Program-made: the position numbers and the translations under genes
Shown here: positions 47,278 through 56,382 of the stretch, piece after piece
Position numbering within the stretch: the stretch's first letter is position 1
How the letters are laid out: each line of letters starts with the position of its first letter
Source of the DNA: CAZEBW01 sp964510205
GTDB taxonomy: Bacteria; Chloroflexota; Anaerolineae; VGOG01
Reading direction: 5' to 3'
Assembly (NCBI GenBank): GCA_964510205.1
Contig: CAZEBW010000017.1
Span: 1 to 56,382 of the forward strand
DNA: 56,382 nucleotides
The notes under the pieces: generated by a model
Database searches by the model: none
What the model saw: the letters and a program-made list of their open reading frames with translations, nothing else
Told to the model about the DNA's origin: nothing

Positions 47278-50200
47278 ATGCCCAATCCCAAGCCACGTCT
47301 AGACAGGCGGCAATTGGAAGAACAGGCCGCTCAACTGGCGGAAGGTCACGCCGCCTCTCGCCGGGCCGGCGCTGAGCCTTCGCCCCTGGACCGCCTGCGG
47401 AAACAAGAGGCGATTCTACGCCACGCCTACCGCCATTTCGTTGAGACGTCGGAGAAGCAGCAGGTTCTCCCCGGCACGGGCGAGTGGCTGCTGGATAACT
47501 TCTACGTCGTGCAGCAGGCGCTGCGCCAGGTGCGCGAGAATATGCCGGCGGGCTACTACCGCCGACTGCCCAAGCTCGATGCGCCGCCCCTGCAAGGCTA
47601 CCCACGCATCTACGCCCTGGCACGGGAGCTGATCGAGTACTGCCAGGCCCACCTGGATATGGACCGCGTGACGCGCTTCGTCCAGGCCTACCAGCGGGTC
47701 AGGCCGCTGACGATGGGCGAGCTGTGGGCGCTGCCCACCATGCTGCGCCTGGGCGTCCTGGAGCTGCTCACTCAGACGGTGGCCCGCGTCGCTCCGACGC
47801 GGGTTTCCCAGGACGACGATGCTCCTCCAGCCCCATCGCTATCTGTCATTGCGAGGCGCGCTGTTTGCGCCGAACTTGGAAGTGAAAACGGCGCGATCCC
47901 CAATTCGCGAGGTGGGGATTGCTTCGCTCCGCTCGCAATGACACGGCCTGAGCAATTGGATTTGGCCGAAGAGACCGTGGTGGCCAACTGCATCCGCAGC
48001 CTGCGCACCCTGGAAACCCAGGACTGGGATGCGTTCTTCGAAAGCGTCAGCCGGGTGGAAGCGACGCTGCGCTCCGATCCGGCGGACGTCTACGCAGGCA
48101 TGGATTTCGAGACCCGCGACCGCTACCGCAAGGTGGTCGAGGAACTGGCCTGGACGACCGAATGGGACGAGGAAGCCTTCGCCGCGGAGGCCGTTCGGCT
48201 GGCCGAAGAGGCGCAGAAAGACGAAGACGGCCTGCCGCGCGCCGCCCACGTGGGATTCTATCTGGTGGACCGCGGCCGCGCCCAGTTGGAACGTCGCCTA
48301 GGCTATCGTCCCTCCTGGAGGGAGCGGGTGCGCCGCTGGCTGCTCGACCACGCCGCGCCGGTTTACCTGAGCAGCATCGCGCTGCTCACCCTGCTGGTTA
48401 CGATGGCCGTGGCGGCCTACGCCCGCGCCAGCGGTGGAACGCCCGCGCAGTTGACGGGCGCGGTCTTGCTGGCCTTGCTCCCCGCGTCCGTGGTGGGCGT
48501 CAGCGTGGTCAACGCGCTCGTCGCCCGCACCGTGCCGCCCCGCGTGCTGCCCAAGATGGACTTCAGCGAGGGCATCCCCGCCCAACACCGCACCCTGGTG
48601 GTAGTGCCCTCGCTCCTGGCCGACGGGGTTGATTTCCTGCTGCATCAGTTGGAGCTGCACTACCTGGGCAACGCCGACCCGCACCTGGGATTCGCCCTGC
48701 TCACCGACTTCGCCGACGCGCCGATGCCACACATGCCGGAGGACGACGCCCTGCTGGAGCAAGTCAAGCGAGGCATTGAGAGGCTGAATCAGAAGTACAG
48801 TCGGGGAGAAGAAGGCGGCCCCTTCTACCTCTTCCATCGCCGCCGGCTGTGGAACCACAGCGAGGACTGCTGGATGGGCTGGGAGCGCAAGCGGGGCAAG
48901 CTGGTGGAGTTCAACCGCTTGCTGAGGGGCAGCCAGGAGACCTCCTACATCGTCCAGATGGGCGGAGACCTGGACGTCCTGCCGCAGGTCGAATACGTGA
49001 TCACCCTGGACGCCGACACCGTTTTCCCCCGAGGCAGCGCGCGGCGCCTCATCGGCGCCCTGGCCCATCCGCTGAACCGGGCGCAGTTCGACACTGAGTC
49101 CTGCGCCTCAGCACAGGGTCCCCAAAGCGGCCAGGTGGCGGCCGGCTACACCGTGCTCCAGCCCCGCACGGAGGTCAAGCCCACCGCCGCCAGCCAGACG
49201 CTTTTCACGCGCATCTTCGCCGGGGACGCCGGGCTGGACCTCTACACCCGCGCCGTCTCCGACGTCTACCAGGACCTCTTCGGCGAGGGGATTTACGTGG
49301 GCAAGGGCATCTACGACGTGGACGCCTTTGAGCGCAGCCTGGAGGGCCGAGTGCCCGAGAACGCACTGCTCAGCCACGACCTGTTCGAGGGCATCCACGG
49401 ACGCGCCGCGCTGGCAACCGACGTGGTCTTGTTCGAGGACTATCCTCCGGGCTATCTCAGCTACGTGCACCGCAAGCACCGCTGGGTGCGCGGCGATTGG
49501 CAATTGCTGCCCTGGCTCTTCCCTCGCGTGCCCCGCGCGGACGGCGGAAAGATGCCCAATCCCCTCTCCGCCCTCGACCGCTGGAAGATTCTGGACAATC
49601 TGCGCCGCAGCCTGCGCCCTTTGGCGCTGTTGACCTTCCTGGCCGCCGGCTGGCTGGGCCTGCCTGGCTCGCCCCTAGTGTGGACGTTGGCCGCGCTGGC
49701 CATGTCCGCTGCCCCCCTGGTCAGCGGCACGGTGACGCAACTGGCCAGACGATTGCAGGGAGCATTGCTCGTCGGCGGTGCGCCATCATTGCAGACGGAC
49801 GTGGCACGCTGGCTCTTGAGCCTGACCTTTTTGCCCTACGAGGCTCTGATCGTAGTGGACGCCATCGGGGCCACGCTGGTGCGCCTGCTCATCAGCCACC
49901 AGCGCCTCCTGCAGTGGACCACCGCCGCCCACACCATCCGCCTGCTGGGGCGCGAATCGAAAATCGGATTGCTGTGGAGGCGAATGGGCGGCGCGTCGGT
50001 GCTGGCCGCAGGGCTGGCCGCGCTGGTGGGGCTAACCAATTGGACCGCGTTCCCCATCGCCGCGCCGCTGCTGCTGGCCTGGCTGGTCTCGCCCCAGATT
50101 GCCGCCTGGATCAGCCGGCCCACCGAGCGCGAACGGGCGCCGCTCTCCGAGGAGCAGCGCCAGCAACTGCGCCGCCTGGCCCGCCGCACCTGGCTCTACT

Positions 50201-53200
50201 TCGAGCGCTTCGTGGGTCCGGACGATCACTGGCTGCCGCCGGATCATTTCCAGGAGCATCCGCGCGGGATCGTCGCCCATCGCACCTCGCCCACCAACGT
50301 CGGCCTGATGCTGCTCTCCACCCTGTCCGCCTACGACCTGGGCTACATCGGCCTGCTGGATCTGACCCTGCGACTCGGCGACGCTTTTGATGGCCTGGGC
50401 AAACTGGAGCGCTACCGGGGTCACTTCTTGAACTGGCACGACACGCGGAGCCTGAAGCCCCTCTCTCCCCGCTACGTCTCCACCGTGGACAGCGGCAATC
50501 TGGCGGGCTGCCTGGTGGCCCTGCGGCAGGGCCTGCACGAGCTCCAGCATCGGCCCATTTTGCGCCGGCAGCGCTGGCAGGGATTCTGCGACACCCTGGG
50601 CGTCCTGACCGAGGTCGTGGAGCGGGCGGAGGGGGAGGAAGAGAAAGAGCTGGCCCCAACCATCGCCGCGTTAAAAGAGCACCTGGCCCACATCTGCCAG
50701 CAGGTCATGGCCGCACGGGATGAGCCCCAGCGCTGGCTGCCTCTGCTGACCAGGCTGAGCGGCGACGAGGGCCAGACGCTGAATCGCCTGTTGAAGACGC
50801 TGGCCGAATCCGGATCGGGCATCCTGGATTCTGCCACGCTGCGCGACCTGGGCCTGTGGTCAGAGCGCATCCGTCACCATCTGCGCAACGTGCAGCAGGA
50901 ACTGGACAGGCTGCTGCCCTGGCTGACGTACCTGCGCCAGCCACCCCAGCTCCTGGCCGAAGCGACCCCAGCGGAGATTCCAGCCATCGAGGAAGCCTGG
51001 CGCGCGCTCCAGGACGCCCTGCCCACCGATCCTCGGCTGGGCGAGATTCCCGACGCCTGTGAGAGGGGACGAGCTCGGCTGAAAGACCTGCGAGATCTGC
51101 TGGCCCAGGAACTGGCCGCCACAGACCAGGAGCAGGTGAAAGAGGCCCAGGACTGGAGCCAGGATTTGGACGAGGCGCTGAGATCCGCTCGCCAGATGGC
51201 CCTGAGCCTCATGGACGACCTCCGGAACCTCGCTGATCAAGCGGAAGGCTACACCCAGGCCATGGACTTCGGCTTTCTGTTCGACGAGCAGCGACAGGTG
51301 TTTCGTCTGGGCTATCGGGTGGACACTGGAAAGCCGGATCCCAACCACTATGACCTGCTGGCCTCCGAAGCGCGGATCGCCAGCCTGGTGGCCATCGCCA
51401 AAGGCGACGTTCCCCAGCGCCACTGGCTTCACTTGAGCCGCCCCATCTCCCGCGTGGACGGCAGGCAAGCCCTGCTCTCGTGGAACGGGTCCATGTTCGA
51501 GTATCTCATGCCCAATCTGCTGACCCGCAATTACCGGGAGACGCTGCTGGATGAAACCGATCACGCCATCGTGCAGCGCCAGATGACCTACGCGCACCGG
51601 AAAGGCGTGCCCTGGGGCATCTCGGAGTCCGGCTACTATCGTTTCGACGCCCAGATGCAGTATCAATATCGAGGCTTCGGCGTGCCAGGGCTGGGGCGCA
51701 AGCGCGGCCTGGGCGAGGACCTGGTGATCGCGCCCTATGCCTCGCTGTTGGCCCTGTCCATCTCCCCCAGAGACGTGATCCAGAATGTGGATCGTCTCCT
51801 CGAAGAGGGCATGTTGGGCCACTACGGTCTTTACGAGGCGGTGGATTACACCTCGTCGCGGCTGCCCCTGGGAGAAGAACGGGCCATCGTGCGCTCGTAC
51901 ATGGCCCACCACCAGGGCATGATCGTGGCCGCGCTGACCAACTATCTCCAAGATGAGGCCCTCGTGCGCCACTTCCACGCCGATCCCCGCGTGCGGAGCG
52001 TTGAGCTGCTGCTGCAGGAGCAGATACCGCGCCAGGTCCCCGTCGAGGAGAGGCCCGAAGAGACGGTGGGGGTGCGGCGCCCAGAGCGCGAACGCGTCGA
52101 GTTGGCGCCCTGGCGCGCGCCGACGGACGCTCCCGCGCCGCAGGCGCATTTCCTTTCCAATGGACGCTACGGGGTGCTGATCACCAGCGCGGGGGGCGGC
52201 TACAGCAGCTACACCCCAGGCGGGGAGAGTGAACGGGAAATCGCCCTCACCCGCTGGCGCGCCGATACCACCCTGGACGATTGGGGCAGTTGGATCTATG
52301 TGCAGGATCGAGACAGCGGCAAGCTGTGGTCGGCGGGCTACCAGCCGGTCTGCGCCCCACCAACAGACCAGGACGTGCACTTCCGCGCCCACCAGGCTAG
52401 ATTCTGGCGTCGGGATGGTGACATTTGCGTGCGCACGGAGATCGCCGTTGCGCCCGACGACGACGTCGAGATCCGGTACGTCAAGCTGACCAACCACAGC
52501 GACCGCCCCCGCCGCCTGCGGCTCACCAGTTACGGCGAGGTGGTGCTGGCCCCGCAAGCCGCCGACCGGCGCCATCCGGCGTTCAACAAGCTGTTCATCG
52601 AGAGCGAGTACCTGCCCGACGTCAACGCCCTGCTCTTCCGCCGCCGCCCTCGCTCCGCCGAGGAAACGCCGCTCTACCTGGCCCACCTGCTGACTGTGGA
52701 GCCGGGGATCGAGATCAGCGGCGCCTACGAGAGCGACCGCGCCCGCTTCCTGGGCCGCGGCCGGTCGCCCCGTGATCCGGCAGCCCTGCGTGACGAGAAT
52801 TGGCTTACCGGCACCACGGGCGCCACGCTGGACCCCATCATGGCCCTGGGCCAGGAGGTCGAGCTGGCATCCCACGAGACGGCGGAGCTGGCCTACGTCA
52901 CGCTGGCCGCCGAGTCGCGGGAGGACGCGCTGGCCCTGGCCCGCCGCTATCGGAGCTGGTCCCGCATCAACAGGGCCTTCGACCAGGCCCGCTCCCAGAG
53001 CGAAACCGAGCTGCGCGAGCTAGACCTGGGCACGTCCGACGTGAAGCGCATCCAACAATTGCTTTCCGTGCTCCTCTATCCCCACGCCGCTCTGCGCGCC
53101 GCGCCCGAGACGCTGGCGGCGAACCGCCGGGGTCAGACTGGGCTGTGGCCCTACGCCATTTCCGGCGATTATCCGATCCTGCTGGCGCGCATCAACAGCC

Positions 53201-56004
53201 AGGAGGAGATGCCCCTGGTGCGGGAACTGCTCCGCGCCCACGCCTACTGGCGCCGCCGGCAGATCAAAATTGACCTGGTGATCCTCAATCAGAAGGACGT
53301 CGGCTACGCCCAGGAGCTTCACGACCAATTGCAGCAACTGGTTGCCCGCATGGACAGCGACGCCTGGCTGAACCGGCGCGGCGGCATCTTCCTGCTGCGG
53401 GCCGAGCAACTGGACGAGGGAGCCCAGGTATTGCTGGAGACGGCGGCGCGGGCCGTGCTGGACGGCGACCAGGGATCGCTGGCCGATCAACTGGACGAGC
53501 TGCGTCGGCAACCCAGGCGCTTGCCGCCCTTCGTCCCCACCGGCATCGAGGGCCAGAGGGAGCCTACGCCGCCGCTGCCCCGGCCCGACGATTTGCAGTT
53601 CGACAACGGTCTGGGCGGCTTCAGCGCGGACGGGCGCGAGTACGTCGTCTATTTAGAGCCGGGCCAGTGGACGCCAGCGCCCTGGATCAACGTGATCGCC
53701 AACGCGGACTTCGGCTTTCTGGTCTCCGAGGCCGGTTCGGGCTACACCTGGGCGGGAAACAGCGGCGAGAACCGGCTCACCCCCTGGAGCAACGACCCGC
53801 TGTCCGACCCGCCGGGCGAGGTGCTCTATCTGCGCGACGAGGAGACAGGCGAGATATGGTCGCCCACGCCGCTGCCCGCCGGCGAGGACGCGCCCCACCT
53901 GGTCCGCCACGGGGCAGGCTATTCCATCTTCGAGCATCATAGCCACGGCCTCCAGCAGCGGCTGCGGCTGTTCGCCGCCCCCGATGCGCCGCTGAAGGTG
54001 GCGCAGTTGCGATTGAAGAACACCTGGGAGCGCGACCGGCGCATCACGGCCACGTTCTACGCCGAGTGGGTGCTGGGCGCCCAGCGGGACGAAACGCAAC
54101 AGTACGTCGTGCCCGAATACGACGCCGAGACCACCGCGCTGCTGGCCCGCAACGCCTACCACGAGGAGTTCGGCCAGCGAGTGGCCTTCGTGGCCGCCAG
54201 CCAGGACCCCCACGGCCTGACCGCCGACCGCACCGAGTTTCTGGGCCGCGAGGGCAGCCGGCGGCATCCAGCCGCGCTGAATCGCATCGGATTGGACAGC
54301 AGGGTCCAGCCCGGCCTGGACCCCTGCGCGGCGGTGCAGGTCCACATCGAATTGAGCCCGGGCCAGGAAAAGGAGGTTTTCTTCCTGCTGGGCCAGGGCG
54401 AGAGCCGCGACCACGCGCTCCAGCTCGTTCAGCAGTACCGGGACGCGGGGCAGGTCGAGGCCGCGTGGGAGGCGGCGACCGGCTTCTGGGACGAGCTGCT
54501 GGGCACGGTCACCGTGGAGACGCCCGATCCGGCCCTGGACCTGCTGCTCAACCGCTGGCTGCTCTATCAGGCCCTCTCCTGCCGGCTGTGGGCCCGCTCC
54601 GCGCTGTACCAATCCAGCGGCGCCTTCGGATTTCGCGATCAATTGCAGGACGTGCTGTCGCTGCTTCACGCCGCGCCCGACCTGGCGCGGGAGCACATCC
54701 TGCGTGCGGCCCGCCACCAGTTCGAGGAGGGCGACGTGCTGCACTGGTGGCATCCGCCGTCGGGACGGGGCGTGCGCACCCGCATCACCGACGACCTGCT
54801 GTGGCTGCCCTACGTCACCGCGGAGTACGTGACGACCACCGGCGACCAGGCCATTCTGAATGAGAAAGTCCCCTTCCGCCAGGGCGAGCCGCTGGACGCG
54901 GACGAAATGGAGCGCTACGGCCACTACCAGCTCGCCGCTGAGAAGGCCGCTGCGCTTCCCTCCCTCTACGAGCACTGCCGCCGCGCGCTGGAGAAGGGGG
55001 CAACAGCCGGGCCGCACGGCCTGCCGCTGATGGGGGCCGGGGACTGGAACGACGGCCTGAATCGGGTGGGCATCGAAGGCAAGGGCGAGAGCGTCTGGTT
55101 GGGCTGGTTCCTGTACGCCGCGCTGACCCGCTTCGCGCCGTTGTGCCAGCGGATGGGCGACCAGGAGCAGGCGGAGGCCTACCGCCAGCGGGCCAGCAAG
55201 CTGCGGGAGGCGCTGGAGGAAGGCGCGTGGGACGGGGCGTGGTACCGCCGCGCCTACTACGACGACGGCACGCCCCTGGGCTCAGCCGAAAGCCGCGAAT
55301 GTCAGATCGCTTCCCTGCCCCAGTCGTGGGCCGTGCTCTGCGGCGCGGGGGATGAGAAGCGGGCAGAGCGGGCGATGGCGTCCGTAGCTGATCGGTTGGT
55401 GCGGCGCGACGACCGCTTGGTTTTGCTGTTCACGCCCCCCTTCGACAGGACGCCGCGCGACCCCGGCTACATCAAGGGCTATCCGCCGGGCATCCGCGAG
55501 AACGGCGGCCAGTACACCCACGCCGCGCTGTGGGCCGCGTGGGCCTACGCCGAGCTGGGGCAGGGGGACCGCGCCGCTGAGCTCTTGCGGCTGCTCAACC
55601 CGGTCTATCACGCGGATGCGCCGCAGAAGGCGCAGCGCTACGGCGTAGAGCCCTACGTGGTGGCGGCCGACGTCTACAGCGCGGAGCAGCACCTGGGGCG
55701 CGGCGGCTGGACCTGGTACACCGGCTCCTCCGGCTGGATGGTCCGCCTGGGCCTGGAGGCCATCCTAGGGCTGCGGAGAGCAGGCGATGTGCTGCGCGTC
55801 CAGCCCTGCATCCCCCAGGAGTGGCCGGGCTACCAAGTGACCTACCGGCACGGGGAAACCTCCTATCGGATTCGGGTGGAGAATCCAGACGGCGTCAACC
55901 GAGGGGTGAAGCAGGTGACGCTGGATGGGGAGACCTTATCGGAGGGGGAAATCCCGCTGCTGGACGATGGTCGGAAGCACGAAGTGCAGGTTGTGATGGG
56001 CTAG
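47278..56004 (+). CDS. Cyclic beta-glucan synthase-like protein (GT84/GH94, NdvB type)
   Basis: 2,908 residues, close to NdvB/ChvB length (about 2,830-2,870). A membrane helix pair is at about 360-420; the GT84 domain has TLDADTVFPRGSARRL (about 575) and GKGIYDVDAFERSL (about 675); more helices at 775-945. A glycoamylase-like domain (GFGVPGLGRKRGLGEDLVIAPY, 1465-1550) precedes two GH94-type beta domains (about 1620 and 2105) and the phosphorylase (alpha/alpha)6 barrel with catalytic Asp in GAGDWNDGLNRVG (about 2588). It would polymerise glucose from UDP-glucose and cyclise it; ugd and trpS-side genes do not clarify the product. Residues about 189-222 are encoded by an inserted palindromic repeat. 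Confidence 0.87.
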   Translation: MPNPKPRLDRRQLEEQAAQLAEGHAASRRAGAEPSPLDRLRKQEAILRHAYRHFVETSEKQQVLPGTGEWLLDNFYVVQQALRQVRENMPAGYYRRLPKLDAPPLQGYPRIYALARELIEYCQAHLDMDRVTRFVQAYQRVRPLTMGELWALPTMLRLGVLELLTQTVARVAPTRVSQDDDAPPAPSLSVIARRAVCAELGSENGAIPNSRGGDCFAPLAMTRPEQLDLAEETVVANCIRSLRTLETQDWDAFFESVSRVEATLRSDPADVYAGMDFETRDRYRKVVEELAWTTEWDEEAFAAEAVRLAEEAQKDEDGLPRAAHVGFYLVDRGRAQLERRLGYRPSWRERVRRWLLDHAAPVYLSSIALLTLLVTMAVAAYARASGGTPAQLTGAVLLALLPASVVGVSVVNALVARTVPPRVLPKMDFSEGIPAQHRTLVVVPSLLADGVDFLLHQLELHYLGNADPHLGFALLTDFADAPMPHMPEDDALLEQVKRGIERLNQKYSRGEEGGPFYLFHRRRLWNHSEDCWMGWERKRGKLVEFNRLLRGSQETSYIVQMGGDLDVLPQVEYVITLDADTVFPRGSARRLIGALAHPLNRAQFDTESCASAQGPQSGQVAAGYTVLQPRTEVKPTAASQTLFTRIFAGDAGLDLYTRAVSDVYQDLFGEGIYVGKGIYDVDAFERSLEGRVPENALLSHDLFEGIHGRAALATDVVLFEDYPPGYLSYVHRKHRWVRGDWQLLPWLFPRVPRADGGKMPNPLSALDRWKILDNLRRSLRPLALLTFLAAGWLGLPGSPLVWTLAALAMSAAPLVSGTVTQLARRLQGALLVGGAPSLQTDVARWLLSLTFLPYEALIVVDAIGATLVRLLISHQRLLQWTTAAHTIRLLGRESKIGLLWRRMGGASVLAAGLAALVGLTNWTAFPIAAPLLLAWLVSPQIAAWISRPTERERAPLSEEQRQQLRRLARRTWLYFERFVGPDDHWLPPDHFQEHPRGIVAHRTSPTNVGLMLLSTLSAYDLGYIGLLDLTLRLGDAFDGLGKLERYRGHFLNWHDTRSLKPLSPRYVSTVDSGNLAGCLVALRQGLHELQHRPILRRQRWQGFCDTLGVLTEVVERAEGEEEKELAPTIAALKEHLAHICQQVMAARDEPQRWLPLLTRLSGDEGQTLNRLLKTLAESGSGILDSATLRDLGLWSERIRHHLRNVQQELDRLLPWLTYLRQPPQLLAEATPAEIPAIEEAWRALQDALPTDPRLGEIPDACERGRARLKDLRDLLAQELAATDQEQVKEAQDWSQDLDEALRSARQMALSLMDDLRNLADQAEGYTQAMDFGFLFDEQRQVFRLGYRVDTGKPDPNHYDLLASEARIASLVAIAKGDVPQRHWLHLSRPISRVDGRQALLSWNGSMFEYLMPNLLTRNYRETLLDETDHAIVQRQMTYAHRKGVPWGISESGYYRFDAQMQYQYRGFGVPGLGRKRGLGEDLVIAPYASLLALSISPRDVIQNVDRLLEEGMLGHYGLYEAVDYTSSRLPLGEERAIVRSYMAHHQGMIVAALTNYLQDEALVRHFHADPRVRSVELLLQEQIPRQVPVEERPEETVGVRRPERERVELAPWRAPTDAPAPQAHFLSNGRYGVLITSAGGGYSSYTPGGESEREIALTRWRADTTLDDWGSWIYVQDRDSGKLWSAGYQPVCAPPTDQDVHFRAHQARFWRRDGDICVRTEIAVAPDDDVEIRYVKLTNHSDRPRRLRLTSYGEVVLAPQAADRRHPAFNKLFIESEYLPDVNALLFRRRPRSAEETPLYLAHLLTVEPGIEISGAYESDRARFLGRGRSPRDPAALRDENWLTGTTGATLDPIMALGQEVELASHETAELAYVTLAAESREDALALARRYRSWSRINRAFDQARSQSETELRELDLGTSDVKRIQQLLSVLLYPHAALRAAPETLAANRRGQTGLWPYAISGDYPILLARINSQEEMPLVRELLRAHAYWRRRQIKIDLVILNQKDVGYAQELHDQLQQLVARMDSDAWLNRRGGIFLLRAEQLDEGAQVLLETAARAVLDGDQGSLADQLDELRRQPRRLPPFVPTGIEGQREPTPPLPRPDDLQFDNGLGGFSADGREYVVYLEPGQWTPAPWINVIANADFGFLVSEAGSGYTWAGNSGENRLTPWSNDPLSDPPGEVLYLRDEETGEIWSPTPLPAGEDAPHLVRHGAGYSIFEHHSHGLQQRLRLFAAPDAPLKVAQLRLKNTWERDRRITATFYAEWVLGAQRDETQQYVVPEYDAETTALLARNAYHEEFGQRVAFVAASQDPHGLTADRTEFLGREGSRRHPAALNRIGLDSRVQPGLDPCAAVQVHIELSPGQEKEVFFLLGQGESRDHALQLVQQYRDAGQVEAAWEAATGFWDELLGTVTVETPDPALDLLLNRWLLYQALSCRLWARSALYQSSGAFGFRDQLQDVLSLLHAAPDLAREHILRAARHQFEEGDVLHWWHPPSGRGVRTRITDDLLWLPYVTAEYVTTTGDQAILNEKVPFRQGEPLDADEMERYGHYQLAAEKAAALPSLYEHCRRALEKGATAGPHGLPLMGAGDWNDGLNRVGIEGKGESVWLGWFLYAALTRFAPLCQRMGDQEQAEAYRQRASKLREALEEGAWDGAWYRRAYYDDGTPLGSAESRECQIASLPQSWAVLCGAGDEKRAERAMASVADRLVRRDDRLVLLFTPPFDRTPRDPGYIKGYPPGIRENGGQYTHAALWAAWAYAELGQGDRAAELLRLLNPVYHADAPQKAQRYGVEPYVVAADVYSAEQHLGRGGWTWYTGSSGWMVRLGLEAILGLRRAGDVLRVQPCIPQEWPGYQVTYRHGETSYRIRVENPDGVNRGVKQVTLDGETLSEGEIPLLDDGRKHEVQVVMG
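47844..47944. repeat. TGTCATTGCGAG palindromic repeat inside glucan synthase gene, copy 5
   Basis: TGTCATTGCGAG to CTCGCAATGACAC, about 101 bases, in frame and stop-free. It encodes VIARRAVCAELGSENGAIPN and a GGDCFAPLAMT continuation, interrupting the N-terminal region ahead of the GT84 domain. Confidence 0.88.
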
Positions 56005-56071
56005 AGCAGCAGACATCTGCCGCTATCCGATGCACAAACACAGACGTTTCGAAAGGGGACGATAACGTCTG

Positions 56072-56230
56072 TGTCATTGCGAGGAACGAAGTGACGAAGC
56101 AATCCCCACGGTGGCTTGCAAATGAGAACAGGAGATTGCTTCGCTCTCCTCAGGATGCTGGGCACAGGGACACGAGAGTGTACGGTGCAACGTCAGGTGA
56201 TTGGGTCACGAGCCTCCGCTCGCAATGACA
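56072..56230. repeat. TGTCATTGCGAG palindromic repeat, copy 6
   Basis: Starts TGTCATTGCGAGGAACGAAG and ends CTCGCAATGACAC, about 159 bases, longer than the other copies because of extra central sequence. It fills most of the 315 bases between the glucan synthase stop and the next start; no gene is seen there. Confidence 0.8.
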
Positions 56231-56319
56231 CGGCGGCAGGAGCGGCTGACAGAATCCACTACAATCGGTCCGTAAGCGAGTTGTTTATCCGTCCCGGATC
56301 GGTGGACAAGGAGTGAACC

Positions 56320-56382
56320 ATGCCTGCACTGAAAAAAGCTCCCGCAGCCGTCCCCGGGTGCGGAAATCGGCCCGAGGACGGG
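56320..56382 (+). CDS. Start of an unidentified gene, cut by window end
   Basis: AAGGAG 5 bases before ATG, then 21 codons (MPALKKAPAAVPGCGNRPED and on) to the end of the window. Too short to identify; low-complexity Ala/Pro/Lys start. Confidence 0.5.
   Translation, partial: MPALKKAPAAVPGCGNRPEDG

Noticed and set aside
50860..52875. 671-codon open frame on the minus strand
   Set aside because: Antisense to the glucan synthase gene; an expected artefact of high GC with strong third-position bias. Its translation lacks family motifs.
1..56382. tRNA and rRNA genes
   Set aside because: No TTCGANTC-type T-loop with matching acceptor stem and no conserved rRNA stretches were noticed; a covariance-model scan would be decisive.

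Overview
The window looks like part of a Chloroflexota (Anaerolineae-like) chromosome. The reasons are high GC, secreted proteins with long Thr-Pro linkers, type I dockerin repeats of the DIM-x-VA-x-xW kind, short C-terminal V[YF]LP[LI] tails, and a heavy load of small palindromic repeats. The taxonomic call is inference; no rRNA or tRNA gene was seen.

Layout. 448-10605 (minus strand) is the most unusual block. A HprK-like kinase, a PqqD-like carrier, a radical SAM/SPASM enzyme and a 49-residue two-Cys peptide form a compact RiPP-type cassette. It is followed by a C25 (gingipain-like) peptidase with a dockerin, three cohesin-domain secreted proteins that all end in the same V-Y-L-P tail, and an ER-type signal peptidase. 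10606-16196 is a toxin-antitoxin island: Phd, DUF433/DUF5615, BrnT/BrnA and HicBA modules, several of them truncated, fused or interrupted, with repeated hicA fragments between them. 16190-21364 (minus) carries two membrane-anchored surface proteins, trpS, a HepT/MntA pair, acpS and UDP-glucose dehydrogenase.

21910-37232 (plus) is mostly housekeeping. It holds t6A genes (tsaE, tsaB, tsaC) with rimI, a type 4 uracil-DNA glycosylase, prfA-prmC, a site-2 protease and rpiB. A surface-glycan block follows (GT4, GT9, WecG/TagA-type transferase, split heptose kinase and nucleotidyltransferase, murJ), then the primary sigma factor. 37260-41586 (minus) has an enolase-superfamily enzyme, a C45-type lipoprotein acyltransferase and an esterase/metallo-beta-lactamase fusion. 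42086-56004 has a CBS-linked site-2 protease, nicotinate phosphoribosyltransferase, universal stress proteins, a response regulator with an abnormal receiver, and a 2,908-residue cyclic-glucan-synthase-like protein. The last 63 bases start a new gene.

The window is peppered with MITE-like and palindromic repeats. Several lie in frame inside genes: an about 100-bp palindromic repeat in the giant glucan synthase, heptanucleotide repeats in three glycan or envelope genes, and two repeat types in the cohesin genes. Likely promoters with 17-18 bp spacers were found for several plus-strand genes; three of these genes appear to have no or almost no 5' leader.
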